This document shows positions 18,629 through 27,757 of a DNA stretch of 64,000 nucleotides, piece by piece. This DNA comes from Chelativorans multitrophicus (GTDB lineage Bacteria; Pseudomonadota; Alphaproteobacteria; Rhizobiales; Rhizobiaceae): assembly GCF_011317445.1 (NCBI RefSeq), contig NZ_JAAAPL010000001.1:496001-560000 (forward strand), read 5' to 3'. The position numbers and the translations under genes were made by a program. Position 1 is the stretch's first letter, and the number at the start of each line of letters is the position of its first letter. The notes under the pieces are model-generated. The model saw only the letters and a list, made by a program, of their open reading frames with translations. It had not been told where the DNA came from and made no database searches.

Positions 18629-20710
18629 CTACTCGGCCGCCTGTTTCAATTCGCCACGCGCAAGCGCGGAGCATTCCGCCATGATGGCGGATGCGCGCGC
18701 GATCGGGTTGGTGAGATAGAAATCCGTCACCGTCGAAAGGAACGGCATGGGATTCAGCTTGCCGGAGAGTCTGGCGAGCGCCAGCACCTCGTCCGCGCTG
18801 CCGGGCTCGATCGCGTCGAGGCCCGCGAAATGCGGATGCTCCGCATAAAGCTTCGCACGCAACTGCTGAAGCGAATCGAAGGGCAACCTGTGGCCGAGCA
18901 CATCCGAGAGCGCGCGCAGGATCGCCCAATCCTCGCGGGCGTCGCCCGGAGCGAAGCCGGCGCGGTTGGTCATCTGAACGCGGCCTTCCGTGTTCACGTA
19001 AGTGGCGGATTTCTCCGTATAGGTCGCGCCCGGCAGGATCACGTCGGCACGATGGGCGCCGGCATCACCATGAGTGCCGATATAAACCGTGAAGGCATCG
19101 CCGATCTGGTTCATATCGATCTCGTCGGCGCCGAGCAGGAAGAGCACGTCCATTGCGCCCATCATGCCGGCGACGGCCTTCCCGCCCTTATTCGGCACGA
19201 AGCCGAGATCGAGACCCCCCACACGCGCCGCTGCCGTGTGAAGCACGGCAAAGCCGTTCCACTCCGGCGTGACCGCGCCGATATCGTTTGCAAGCTTCGC
19301 CGCGCGGCCGAGCACCGCCGCGCCGTCCGGCCGGGCCAGAGCGCCCTGCCCCACGATGACCATCGGACGCTCTGCCTTCTCGAGCACCGACAGGAAGCTT
19401 CCCTTGCCTTCGGCCAGGTCCGAAAGCGTTTCGGGTCCGGTACCGAGATGGGTGTAGCCGTAGCGCAGTTCTCCACCCTCGCCGATGACGCCGATGGGGA
19501 ACTCGCCCATGCGCCAGCGCTTGAGGATGCGGGCGTTGAGCACCGCCGCCTCGATGCGTGGATTGGCGCCGATGATGAGGAGCGCGTCGGAGCGCTCGAT
19601 CCCTTCGATCGTCGGATTGAAGAGGTAGCTTGCGCGGCCGAATTTCGGGTCTAGTGCCGTGCCGTCCTGCCGGCAGTCGATATTGGGCGAGCCGAGCGAC
19701 TGCATGAGCTTCTTCAGCGCATACATCTCTTCCACGCTGGCGAGGTCGCCGGCAATCGCGCCGATCTTTTCGGGCGCTGCCTTCTTCACCGCCTTGGCGA
19801 TCGCATCGAACGCCTCGCTCCATGTCGCCGGCTGCAGGCGCTTGCCCTTGCGGACATAAGGCCGGTCGAGGCGCTGCGTGCGAAGACCATCCCAAACGAA
19901 TCGGGTTTTGTCGGAGATCCACTCCTCATTCACGAATTCATTGACGATCGGCAGAATGCGCATCACCTCGCGGCCACGCGTGTCGACACGGATGGCGGAG
20001 CCTACCGCGTCCATTACGTCGATGGACTGCGTCTTGCCGAGCTCCCACGGGCGAGCCTGGAAGGCATAGGGTTTCGAAGTCAGCGCGCCCACGGGGCAGA
20101 GGTCGATCACATTGCCCTGAAGCTCGGACGTTATCGCCCGCTCCAGATAGGTGGTGATCTCCATATCCTCTCCGCGGCCAGTGGCGCCGAGCTCGGAGAC
20201 GCCCGCCACCTCGGTCGTGAAGCGCACACAGCGCGTGCAGTGGATGCAGCGCGTCATGATCGTCTTGACGAGCGGGCCGATATATTTGTCCTCAACGGCG
20301 CGCTTGTTCTCGTAGAAACGCGAGGAATCCACGCCGTAGGCCATGGCCTGGTCCTGCAGGTCGCACTCGCCGCCCTGATCGCAGATCGGGCAGTCAAGCG
20401 GGTGGTTGATGAGCAGGAACTCCATCACGCCTTCGCGCGCCTTCTTCACCATTGGGCTCTTGGTGAAGACTTCCGGCAGTTCGCCATTGGGGCCGGGGCG
20501 CAGGTCGCGCACGCCCATGGCGCAGGAGGCCTGCGGCTTGGGCGGACCGCCCTTCACCTCGACCAGGCACATGCGGCAATTGCCGGCAACGGAGAGCCGC
20601 TCGTGGAAGCAGAAACGCGGGATCTCCGCCCCCGCCTCCTCGGCAGCCTGCAGCAGCGTGTAGTGATCGGGTACCTCGATCTCCGTGCCGTCGACTTTCA
20701 ACCTTGCCAT
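18629..20710 (-). CDS. nuoG: NADH-quinone oxidoreductase subunit G
   Basis: Largest peripheral-arm subunit (693 residues). The N-terminal domain binds a 2Fe-2S cluster ([18 protein letters not shown]) and two 4Fe-4S clusters ([15 protein letters not shown] region, then [10 protein letters not shown]), followed by a molybdopterin-oxidoreductase-like domain that has no cofactor role here. The extra fourth cluster of the E. coli protein is not evident, as in mitochondrial-type enzymes. A 54-nt spacer follows nuoF. Confidence 0.95.
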   Translation of the reverse strand: MARLKVDGTEIEVPDHYTLLQAAEEAGAEIPRFCFHERLSVAGNCRMCLVEVKGGPPKPQASCAMGVRDLRPGPNGELPEVFTKSPMVKKAREGVMEFLLINHPLDCPICDQGGECDLQDQAMAYGVDSSRFYENKRAVEDKYIGPLVKTIMTRCIHCTRCVRFTTEVAGVSELGATGRGEDMEITTYLERAITSELQGNVIDLCPVGALTSKPYAFQARPWELGKTQSIDVMDAVGSAIRVDTRGREVMRILPIVNEFVNEEWISDKTRFVWDGLRTQRLDRPYVRKGKRLQPATWSEAFDAIAKAVKKAAPEKIGAIAGDLASVEEMYALKKLMQSLGSPNIDCRQDGTALDPKFGRASYLFNPTIEGIERSDALLIIGANPRIEAAVLNARILKRWRMGEFPIGVIGEGGELRYGYTHLGTGPETLSDLAEGKGSFLSVLEKAERPMVIVGQGALARPDGAAVLGRAAKLANDIGAVTPEWNGFAVLHTAAARVGGLDLGFVPNKGGKAVAGMMGAMDVLFLLGADEIDMNQIGDAFTVYIGTHGDAGAHRADVILPGATYTEKSATYVNTEGRVQMTNRAGFAPGDAREDWAILRALSDVLGHRLPFDSLQQLRAKLYAEHPHFAGLDAIEPGSADEVLALARLSGKLNPMPFLSTVTDFYLTNPIARASAIMAECSALARGELKQAAE

Positions 20711-20764
20711 TATCGCCGTCCGCTAACTGCTTGCCTGTGAAGCAAGATCCGTTTTCGTTTTACT

Positions 20765-22069
20765 CTATTCCGCAGCCACCAGCGCGGGCTCCGCGCGGTG
20801 GGCGTTGCGGGTGAATTCGTCGATGCGCCGCTCGATCTCCGGGCGGAAGTGCCGGATCAGGCCCTGGATCGGCCACGCGGCCGCGTCACCCAACGCGCAG
20901 ATCGTGTGCCCTTCCACCTGCTTCGTGACGTCGAGCAGCATATCGATCTCGTGCTTGTGCGCCTCACCGCGCACCAGCCGCTCCATGACGCGCCACATCC
21001 AGCCGGTGCCTTCACGGCACGGCGTGCATTGGCCGCAGCTTTCGTGCTTGTAGAAATAGGAAAGCCGCGCGATGGCCTTCACGATGTCGGTGGACTTGTC
21101 CATCACGATCACCGCCGCCGTGCCGAGACCCGATTTCAGGTCGCGCAGCGAATCGAAATCCATCGGCGCGTCGATGATCTGCTCGGCCGGCACCAGCGGC
21201 ACCGAGGAGCCGCCGGGGATCACAGCAAGCAGATTGTCCCAGCCGCCGCGAATGCCGCCGCAATGGCGGTCGATGAGCTCGCGGAAGGGGATCGACATCT
21301 CCTCCTCCACCGTGCACGGGTTGTTAACATGGCCGGAGATGCAGAAGAGCTTCGTGCCCTTGTTGTTCTCGCGCCCGAATGAGGAGAACCAGGCGGCGCC
21401 GCGGCGAAGGATCGTGGGCGCCACGGCAATGGACTCCACGTTGTTCACCGTGGTCGGGCAGCCGTAGAGACCCATATTCGCCGGGAATGGCGGCTTCAGG
21501 CGCGGCTGGCCTTTCTTGCCTTCCAGGCTTTCGAGCAGCGCGGTCTCCTCGCCGCAGATATAGGCGCCGGCGCCGTGATGGACGATTACGTCAAAGTCCC
21601 AGCCATGGATGTTGTTCTTGCCCAGCAGACCATGCGCGTAACACTCGTCGATGGCCGCCTGCAGCGCCTCGCGCTCGCGGATGAACTCACCGCGCACATA
21701 GATGTAGGCGGCATGCGCGCCCATGGCGAAGCCGGCGATGAGGCAGCCCTCCACCAGCGTGTGCGGCTCGTGGCGCAGGATGTCGCGATCCTTGCAGGTG
21801 CCGGGTTCCGACTCGTCGGCATTGACGACGAGGTAATGCGGCCGGTCCGTCGGCGCTTTCGGCATGAAGGACCATTTCAGGCCGGTCGGAAAGCCGGCGC
21901 CGCCGCGTCCGCGCAGGCCGGAGGCCTTCATCTCGTTGATGATCCAGTCGCGGCCCTTTTCCAGGATGGCTTTTGTGCCGTCCCAGTGGCCGCGCGCCAT
22001 GGCACCGTGGAGCGACCGGTCGAACTGGCCGTAAATATTGGTGAAGATGCGGTCCTTGTCCTGAAGCAT
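20765..22069 (-). CDS. nuoF: NADH-quinone oxidoreductase subunit F
   Basis: NADH- and FMN-binding subunit, where electrons enter complex I. The 434-residue protein shows the glycine-rich [17 protein letters not shown] (NADH/FMN site), [19 protein letters not shown], and the N3 cluster motif [15 protein letters not shown]. It follows nuoE after 10 nt. Confidence 0.96.
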   Translation of the reverse strand: MLQDKDRIFTNIYGQFDRSLHGAMARGHWDGTKAILEKGRDWIINEMKASGLRGRGGAGFPTGLKWSFMPKAPTDRPHYLVVNADESEPGTCKDRDILRHEPHTLVEGCLIAGFAMGAHAAYIYVRGEFIREREALQAAIDECYAHGLLGKNNIHGWDFDVIVHHGAGAYICGEETALLESLEGKKGQPRLKPPFPANMGLYGCPTTVNNVESIAVAPTILRRGAAWFSSFGRENNKGTKLFCISGHVNNPCTVEEEMSIPFRELIDRHCGGIRGGWDNLLAVIPGGSSVPLVPAEQIIDAPMDFDSLRDLKSGLGTAAVIVMDKSTDIVKAIARLSYFYKHESCGQCTPCREGTGWMWRVMERLVRGEAHKHEIDMLLDVTKQVEGHTICALGDAAAWPIQGLIRHFRPEIERRIDEFTRNAHRAEPALVAAE

Positions 22070-22079
22070 CTATCTCTCC

Positions 22080-23117
22080 TCAGCGCCGCTTCCTGCCCGA
22101 CCCCGGACCGCCCGCAGGTCCCGCGGGGTCGACGCCGCGCTCGGGCGATTCCGGCCCGACATCCATTTTGTTGCGTGGCGCCTTGCGCTTTTTCAGCTCC
22201 GGCGAGCGCAGCGACGGCTCCTCGGTCTTTGGCGCATCGCTGTGACGGCGTGTGCGGGAGGCAACTTCCGTCTCCTCGGCCACACGATCCGCCTGCACGG
22301 GGTTTTCCTTTGGCCCTCGCACGCTGACGCGCTTCTCGCCGCCGCTACGCGCCTTGACGGGCGAGGGCGACTTGATTGCCGCATCGGTCTCCAGGGCATC
22401 GGTCTTCGGCCTGCCGGCCCGCGTCGGGGGAACGGCCGCGCTGTCACCGGCCTTGGCCGCGCGCTTGGCAACCTTCTTGCCACCATTGGGGAACTTCAGG
22501 ATAACGCTCTCGTCGGTGAGCGAGGTCAGACCGGAAGCAGGCGCCGAGGTCAGGCGGTCGATCTGCGTGCCCGGCTTGATCGTGTCGCCCTTGCCCGCCT
22601 CGAACGCATCGATGATCTCTTCCAGCCGCTCTGGCGTCAGATCCTCGTAGCTATCCTTGGAGATCATGATCATGGGCGCGTTCACGCAGGCGCCCTGGCA
22701 CTCCACCTCTTCCCAGGAGAGCGTGCCGCCCTCATTGGTGTGGAAGGGCTCGGGATGGATCCTGCTCTTGCAAACCTCGATCAGGTCGCCTGCCCCGCGC
22801 AGCATGCAGGGCGTGGTGCCGCAGACCTGCACATGGGCGCGCGTGCCGACCGGTGCCAGCTGGAACTGGGTATAGAAGGTCGCGACCTCCAGGACGCGGA
22901 TCAACGGCATGTCGAGCATTTTGGCGACATGCTCGATCGCCGCGCGCGTGACCCAGCCTTCCTGTTCCTGCGCGCGCATCAAAAGCGGGATCACCGCCGA
23001 CTGCTGGCGCCCAGGGGGGTATTTGCGGATCGTATGATGCGCCCAGGCCTCGTTTTCCCTGGTGAAGGCAAAGCCCTGGGGCTGGACGGCTTCGTCTGCG
23101 AGACGGCGGACTGCCAT
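22080..23117 (-). CDS. nuoE: NADH-quinone oxidoreductase subunit E with long charged C-terminal tail
   Basis: Thioredoxin-like 2Fe-2S (N1a) subunit that pairs with NuoF. Cluster cysteines are in VQVCGTTPCMLRG and in VECQGACVNAP. The core takes up about the first 205 residues (ending with TQIDRLTSAPASGLTSL, a segment seen in rhizobial NuoE). About 130 further residues are rich in Lys, Arg, Pro and Ser, look disordered, and end PGSGRKRR. Long NuoE proteins are known in Rhizobiales, but this tail is unusually basic. The start overlaps the nuoD stop by one base. Confidence 0.93.
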   Translation of the reverse strand: MAVRRLADEAVQPQGFAFTRENEAWAHHTIRKYPPGRQQSAVIPLLMRAQEQEGWVTRAAIEHVAKMLDMPLIRVLEVATFYTQFQLAPVGTRAHVQVCGTTPCMLRGAGDLIEVCKSRIHPEPFHTNEGGTLSWEEVECQGACVNAPMIMISKDSYEDLTPERLEEIIDAFEAGKGDTIKPGTQIDRLTSAPASGLTSLTDESVILKFPNGGKKVAKRAAKAGDSAAVPPTRAGRPKTDALETDAAIKSPSPVKARSGGEKRVSVRGPKENPVQADRVAEETEVASRTRRHSDAPKTEEPSLRSPELKKRKAPRNKMDVGPESPERGVDPAGPAGGPGSGRKRR

Positions 23118-24307
23118 TATCTGTCTACCTCACCAAACACGATATCGAGGGAGCCGAGCACGGCGGTTACGTCGGCAAGAAGATGGCCGCGGCACATGAA
23201 ATCCATGGCCTGAAGATGAGCGAAGCCCGGCGCGCGCAGCTTGCAGCGGTAGGGCTTGTTGGTGCCGTCGGCCACGAGATAGACGCCGAACTCGCCTTTC
23301 GGCGCCTCGACGGCCGCGTAAACCTCGCCGGCCGGCACGTGATAGCCTTCCGTATAGAGCTTGAAGTGATGGATGAGCGATTCCATCGATCGCTTCATGG
23401 CGGCGCGCTTCGGCGGCACGACCTTGCCGTCCATGTTCGAGACGGGGCCAACGCGCTCCTTGCCGAGCAGACGCTCAACGCATTGCCGCATGATCTTGGC
23501 CGACTGGCGCATCTCCTCCATGCGGATGAGATAGCGGTCGTAGCAGTCGCCATTCTTGCCCACAGGGATGTCGAAATCCATCTCCGGGTAGCACTCGTAG
23601 GGCTGGCTCTTGCGCAGGTCCCAGGCCGCGCCGGAGCCGCGCACCATCACGCCCGAAAAGCCCCAGGCCCAGGCATCCTCGAGCGACACGATTCCGATAT
23701 CGGCGTTGCGCTGCTTGAAGATCCGGTTCTCGGTCAGGAGTTCATCGAGATCGTCGACCGTCTTCAGGAACGGATCGATCCACTTGCCGATATCCTCCAC
23801 CAGCTTTTCCGGCAGGTCCTGGTGCACACCGCCGGGCCGGAAATAGGCCGCGTGCATGCGGGCGCCGGAAGCCCGCTCGTAGAAGACCATCAGCTTCTCG
23901 CGCTCCTCGAACCCCCACAGCGGCGGGGTGAGCGCACCGACGTCCATCGCCTGCGTGGTGATGTTGAGCAGGTGGTTCAGGATGCGGCTGATCTCGGAAT
24001 AGAGAACACGGATGAGCTGGCCACGGATAGGCACGTCAATGCCCAGCAACCGCTCGATCGCCAGCGCGAAGGCATGCTCCTGGTTCATCGGCGCGACATA
24101 GTCGAGCCGGTCGAAATACGGGATCGCCTGCAGGTAGGTCTTATACTCGATCAGCTTTTCGGTGCCGCGGTGGAGCAGCCCGATATGGGGATCCACGCGC
24201 TCCACCACCTCGCCGTCGAGCTCCAGAACAAGACGAAGCACGCCGTGCGCGGCCGGATGCTGCGGGCCGAAATTGATATTGAAGTTGCGGATGGAGGTTT
24301 CAGCCAC
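23117..24307 (-). CDS. nuoD: NADH-quinone oxidoreductase subunit D
   Basis: 49-kDa-type subunit that forms the quinone site with NuoB. The 396-residue protein begins with the conserved [20 protein letters not shown], contains [16 protein letters not shown] and [18 protein letters not shown], and ends DIVFGEVDR. Separate nuoC and nuoD genes (not a nuoCD fusion) are the alphaproteobacterial and mitochondrial arrangement. 15 nt separate it from nuoC. Confidence 0.96.
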   Translation of the reverse strand: MAETSIRNFNINFGPQHPAAHGVLRLVLELDGEVVERVDPHIGLLHRGTEKLIEYKTYLQAIPYFDRLDYVAPMNQEHAFALAIERLLGIDVPIRGQLIRVLYSEISRILNHLLNITTQAMDVGALTPPLWGFEEREKLMVFYERASGARMHAAYFRPGGVHQDLPEKLVEDIGKWIDPFLKTVDDLDELLTENRIFKQRNADIGIVSLEDAWAWGFSGVMVRGSGAAWDLRKSQPYECYPEMDFDIPVGKNGDCYDRYLIRMEEMRQSAKIMRQCVERLLGKERVGPVSNMDGKVVPPKRAAMKRSMESLIHHFKLYTEGYHVPAGEVYAAVEAPKGEFGVYLVADGTNKPYRCKLRAPGFAHLQAMDFMCRGHLLADVTAVLGSLDIVFGEVDR

Positions 24308-24322
24308 GCGACACCTTCCCGA

Positions 24323-24925
24323 TCACTGCTTTGCTTTTTCATCGCCAGGAAGGACGTAATCGGTTCCCTCCCATGGAGACAAAAAGTCGAAATTTCTGAA
24401 TTCCTGCCGCAGATTCACCGGTTGGTAGACGACCCGCTTGGCCTCGTCGTCATAATGCACCTCGACAAAGCCCGTGAGCGGGAAGTCCTTCCTGAGCGGA
24501 TGCCCCTCGAAGCCATAGTCCGTGAGAATACGGCGCAGGTCCGGGTGCTCTGTGAAAAGCACGCCGTAAAGATCATAGATCTCGCGCTCATACCAGTTCG
24601 CGGCCGGGAAAACCTCGATCACGGAGGGGATCGGCGTTTCCTCGTCGGTCGAGACCTTGACGCGGATGCGTTGGTTCTGCCGCGGCGAGAGCAGGTGATA
24701 GACAACCTCGAAGCGCCTCTCACGTGCCGGATAATCCACGCCCGAAATATCGACAAAGGCGAAGAACTGGCACTGCACGTCGCTCTTCAGGAAAGTCAGG
24801 ACATCGACGATATCGCCTGGCTCGACGAAAATCGTCAGCTCGTCATAGGCGACCATCCAGTCCTGGACCCGGCCGTCCAGCTTTTCCTTGATGTAGCCCG
24901 CGAGATCCCTCAGCGCTTCATTCAT
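24323..24925 (-). CDS. nuoC: NADH-quinone oxidoreductase subunit C
   Basis: 30-kDa-type peripheral-arm subunit (200 residues). Recognisable by [47 protein letters not shown] and [20 protein letters not shown]. No cofactor is expected. It lies between nuoB (9 nt upstream) and nuoD. Confidence 0.96.
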   Translation of the reverse strand: MNEALRDLAGYIKEKLDGRVQDWMVAYDELTIFVEPGDIVDVLTFLKSDVQCQFFAFVDISGVDYPARERRFEVVYHLLSPRQNQRIRVKVSTDEETPIPSVIEVFPAANWYEREIYDLYGVLFTEHPDLRRILTDYGFEGHPLRKDFPLTGFVEVHYDDEAKRVVYQPVNLRQEFRNFDFLSPWEGTDYVLPGDEKAKQ

Positions 24926-24934
24926 GGTCCGCTC

Positions 24935-25507
24935 CTAGCGCTCGATGGTGCCGGTCCGGCGGATCTTCTTTTGAAGGAGAAGAATGCCGTATAGCAGCGC
25001 TTCCGCGGTGGGCGGGCAGCCGGGCACATAGATATCCACCGGCACGATGCGATCGCAGCCGCGCACCACCGAATAGGAATAATGGTAGTAGCCGCCGCCA
25101 TTGGCGCAGGATCCCATGGAGATCACGTAGCGCGGCTCCGGCATCTGGTCGTAGACCTTGCGCAGGGCCGGCGCCATCTTGTTGGTGAGCGTGCCGGCGA
25201 CGATCATCACATCCGACTGGCGCGGGGAGGCGCGCGGCGCGATACCGAAACGCTCTGCATCATAACGCGGCATGGAGGTGTGCATCATCTCCACCGCGCA
25301 ACAGGCCAGACCGAAGGTCATCCACATCAGCGAGCCCGTACGCGCCCAGGTGATCAGCGCCTCGGAGGAGGTGACAAGGAAGCCCTTGTCGGAAAGCTCT
25401 TCATTGATCGCGCCGTAAAACGGATCATTCGCACCGACCGGGTTGCCCGTGTTGGGGTCAATGATACCGCGCGACCTGGGCGCAACGAGGGTATCGTTCA
25501 ATCCCAT
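24935..25507 (-). CDS. nuoB: NADH-quinone oxidoreductase subunit B
   Basis: PSST-type subunit that carries terminal cluster N2 and reduces quinone. The 190-residue protein has the adjacent cysteines in [13 protein letters not shown], then [15 protein letters not shown] and [14 protein letters not shown], completing the four N2 ligands. ATG 25507 (MGLNDTL) gives the family length and overlaps the nuoA 3' end by 10 nt. Confidence 0.96.
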   Translation of the reverse strand: MGLNDTLVAPRSRGIIDPNTGNPVGANDPFYGAINEELSDKGFLVTSSEALITWARTGSLMWMTFGLACCAVEMMHTSMPRYDAERFGIAPRASPRQSDVMIVAGTLTNKMAPALRKVYDQMPEPRYVISMGSCANGGGYYHYSYSVVRGCDRIVPVDIYVPGCPPTAEALLYGILLLQKKIRRTGTIER

Positions 25508-25863
25508 TCCAGCGCTCCCTTCTTCCACTCATAGATGAAGCCGATGGTCAGCACGCCGAGGAAGATCATCATCGACCAGAAGCCGAACCAGCCGATCTCG
25601 CCGAAGGACACCGCCCAGGGGAACAGGAACGCGACCTCGAGATCGAAGATAATGAAGAGGATCGAGACGAGATAGAACCGCACGTCGAACTTCATGCGCG
25701 CGTCATCGAAGGCATTGAAGCCGCATTCGTAAGCCGACAGCTTCTCGGGGTCCGGATTCCTGTAGGCCACGATGAACGGAGCGATGAGGAGCACGAGGCA
25801 AATGGCCAGCGCCACGCCCATGAAGATGATGATGGGTAGATATGAACTCAAGAGATCGTTCAT
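25498..25863 (-). CDS. nuoA: NADH-quinone oxidoreductase subunit A
   Basis: Small membrane subunit (121 residues, three helices) and first gene of the nuo operon. It has the conserved loop [20 protein letters not shown] with the quinone-site-proximal cysteine, and ends in KKGALEWD. Start ATG 25863 (MNDLLSSY) is chosen because the frame upstream lacks membrane or family character. Confidence 0.95.
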   Translation of the reverse strand: MNDLLSSYLPIIIFMGVALAICLVLLIAPFIVAYRNPDPEKLSAYECGFNAFDDARMKFDVRFYLVSILFIIFDLEVAFLFPWAVSFGEIGWFGFWSMMIFLGVLTIGFIYEWKKGALEWD

Positions 25864-26228
25864 GTTCCGACTTTCCGTTGCCCGACGAACGGGCTCCGTA
25901 CCGGGCAAGTGCGAGCGCCTGCTTATAAGCAGTGCGGCAAAGCCCTTGTTGCAACGCGGCGACGGTTAGCGCAGCCGGTTCGGTGACGCAAGTCAAACCT
26001 TGGCCGGAATGAGGCATCCGATTGCCAATACCAGGTTTTCTGCTGGAACCGTTCGCCTGTCCGGCGTGATGACAGCTATCATTTAAGAAGGCCGAGGCTT
26101 CTTTTGAAGCACCGATTTCGCTACCGCGACAAAAATGTCAGGAGCCCGCGCCATGATCGTCAATGCGGGTGGCGCGCGGCGCATTCAGGCTCTACCTTTC
26201 GCACGCCAATGTGAAATCCCGAGGCCAG
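25864..26228. other. Divergent spacer between nuoA and the YcaQ-like gene
   Basis: The 365-nt spacer must hold the nuo promoter. The best minus-strand candidate is TTGACT (25991-25996), but no convincing -10 box lies at the right distance, so no promoter is called. On the plus strand a 29-codon frame (ATG 26153, TGA 26240-26242) has a good AGGAG at about 26139 and overlaps the start of the YcaQ-like gene, a possible coupling leader. No other gene is seen. Confidence 0.4.
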
Positions 26229-27491
26229 ATGAAGCCACGTGAAAAGTTGACGATAAGGGAGGTGCGGCGAATCGCCCTTTCCGCTCAGGGCTTCGCGGAC
26301 CGGCCGCCGTCCGGCCCTATCGGACGCCGGCATCTCTCCCGCGTGATAGGCCGCACCGGTCTCTTTCAGATCGACTCCGTCAATGTGGTCGTACGCGCGC
26401 ATTATATGCCGCTCTTTTCCCGTCTCGGCCCCTATCCCGTCGAGCTTCTCGAGCGTGCCGCCTCGCGAAAGCCGCGCTCCCTCTTTGAATATTGGGCGCA
26501 CGAAGCCTCGCTCCTGCCCGTGGAGATTCAGCCGCTGATGCGGTGGCGCATGGAGCGCGCGCGGGAGGGCCTGGGCATCTATGGCGGGCTTGCCCGGTTC
26601 GGCCGCGAGCAACGCAGCTTCATCGATCAGGTCTATGCCGAAGTCGCCGCGCACGGCCCCCTTGCCGCTTCCGATATCGAGGGCCACAAGGGCACGTCCG
26701 GCTGGTGGCAATGGAGCGACGCCAAGCGCGCGCTCGAATGGCTGTTCTGGGCCGGCTTCATCACCACGCATTCGCGGCGGGCGAGTTTTGAGCGGCTTTA
26801 CCATTTGCCGGAGCGCGTCCTGCCACCGGCGATCCACGAAGCGCCCACACCTGCGCCTCAGGATGCAAAGCGAAAGCTGATCGAGATTTCCGCCCGTGCG
26901 CTGGGCGTCGCGACCGCGAGCGATCTGCGGGACTATTTTCGCTTGTCACCGGAAGATGCCTATCCGCGCGTGGAGGAACTCGTCGAGGAAGGCACGCTCC
27001 TGCCCGTGAGCGTAAAGGGCTGGCCGCAGAAAGCGTATATGCACCGCGACGCGAAAATGCCGCGCAGGATCGAGGCAGGGGCACTGCTCGCGCCCTTCGA
27101 TCCGCTGATCTGGGAGCGCTCGCGCACCGAGCGCCTTTTCAACTTCCGCTACCGTATCGAGATTTACACGCCCGCGCACAAGCGCGTCTACGGATACTAT
27201 GTCTATCCCCTCCTGCTCGGCGAAAGCATCGTCGCGCGCGTCGATCTCAAGGCCGACCGTCAAAACCGCGTTCTGCGCGTGCAGGCGGCGCATGCGGAGC
27301 CCGACGCGCCGCGCCACACCGCGCCGGAACTATGGCAGGCGCTCAATTCCATGGCGGAATGGCTCGGATTGGAGAAGGTGGAGATTTCCCGCACCGGAGA
27401 TTTTGCCCCGGCACTGGCCGCCGCCGGCAAAGTTGGCCTTATCGAGTCGAGCCAAGTGGCCGAGGCTGCCCTCACCGAGCCGCAGGAGTAA
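26229..27491 (+). CDS. Winged-helix DNA-binding protein, YcaQ/AlkX-type crosslink DNA glycosylase family
   Basis: Members of this HTH_42 (DUF1006) family include E. coli YcaQ, which unhooks DNA interstrand crosslinks. The 420-residue protein carries the family pattern: GRTGLFQIDSVNVVVRAH (with the conserved Gln-x-Asp motif near residue 48), LFSRLGPYPVELLERA, SLFEYWAHEASLLPVE, winged-helix repeats in the middle, and ALLAPFDPLIWERSRTERLF near residue 290. ATG 26229 follows GAGG; a frame-compatible ATG at 26163 would add 22 basic residues. It is monocistronic. The glycosylase activity is inferred from the family. Confidence 0.8.
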   Translation: MKPREKLTIREVRRIALSAQGFADRPPSGPIGRRHLSRVIGRTGLFQIDSVNVVVRAHYMPLFSRLGPYPVELLERAASRKPRSLFEYWAHEASLLPVEIQPLMRWRMERAREGLGIYGGLARFGREQRSFIDQVYAEVAAHGPLAASDIEGHKGTSGWWQWSDAKRALEWLFWAGFITTHSRRASFERLYHLPERVLPPAIHEAPTPAPQDAKRKLIEISARALGVATASDLRDYFRLSPEDAYPRVEELVEEGTLLPVSVKGWPQKAYMHRDAKMPRRIEAGALLAPFDPLIWERSRTERLFNFRYRIEIYTPAHKRVYGYYVYPLLLGESIVARVDLKADRQNRVLRVQAAHAEPDAPRHTAPELWQALNSMAEWLGLEKVEISRTGDFAPALAAAGKVGLIESSQVAEAALTEPQE

Positions 27492-27512
27492 CCGGCGCGT
27501 TCGCTTCACCGG

Positions 27513-27726
27513 CCCCTCTCTTGCAAATTCCAAGAACTTAGCTTTGCTAAGCCCAGGAATTTGCTTTCTCTCCCACAAGGGGAGAGATAACGTCGGCATC
27601 CACCTTGCCGCAAAACTCTCTGTCGGTGCATGCGCCCTATCTCTCCCCTTGTGGGAGAGAAAGCGATTTCAACATCTTAGCCGAAGTAAAACGAAGGCTA
27701 AGTGTTAGAAATCGCAAGAGAGGGGG
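27513..27726. repeat. MITE-like nested palindromic element
   Basis: A roughly 213-bp non-coding element with 12-bp terminal inverted repeats: CCCCTCTCTTGC at 27513-27524 and its complement at 27714-27725. Inside are a left hairpin (27523-27564, arms GCAAATTCC/GGAATTTGC around CTTAGC/GCTAAG), a perfect 26-bp inverted repeat (27563-27588 and 27639-27664, core CTCTCCCACAAGGGGAGAG), and a right hairpin (27663-27715, GCGATTT/AAATCGC around CTTAGCC/GGCTAAG). It lies between convergent genes and resembles rhizobial intergenic mosaic repeats. No transposase is encoded. Confidence 0.8.
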
Positions 27727-27757
27727 AGAACCTGCGGCTGCTCGCCGTCACCACGCT

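Noticed and set aside
20711-20764. Small stem CTTGC/GCAAG between nuoF and nuoG as a terminator
   Set aside because: Five-bp stem within an operon whose genes must be co-expressed; no T run after it on the coding strand.
23183-24994. 603-codon plus-strand frame opposite nuoD and nuoC
   Set aside because: Complete overlap with highly conserved complex I genes; composition typical of an antisense shadow, no Shine-Dalgarno.
27563-27664. Possible CRISPR-like or terminator reading of the 26-bp inverted repeat
   Set aside because: Only one inverted pair, no direct repeats with spacers, and no T run; a nested palindromic element explains it better.
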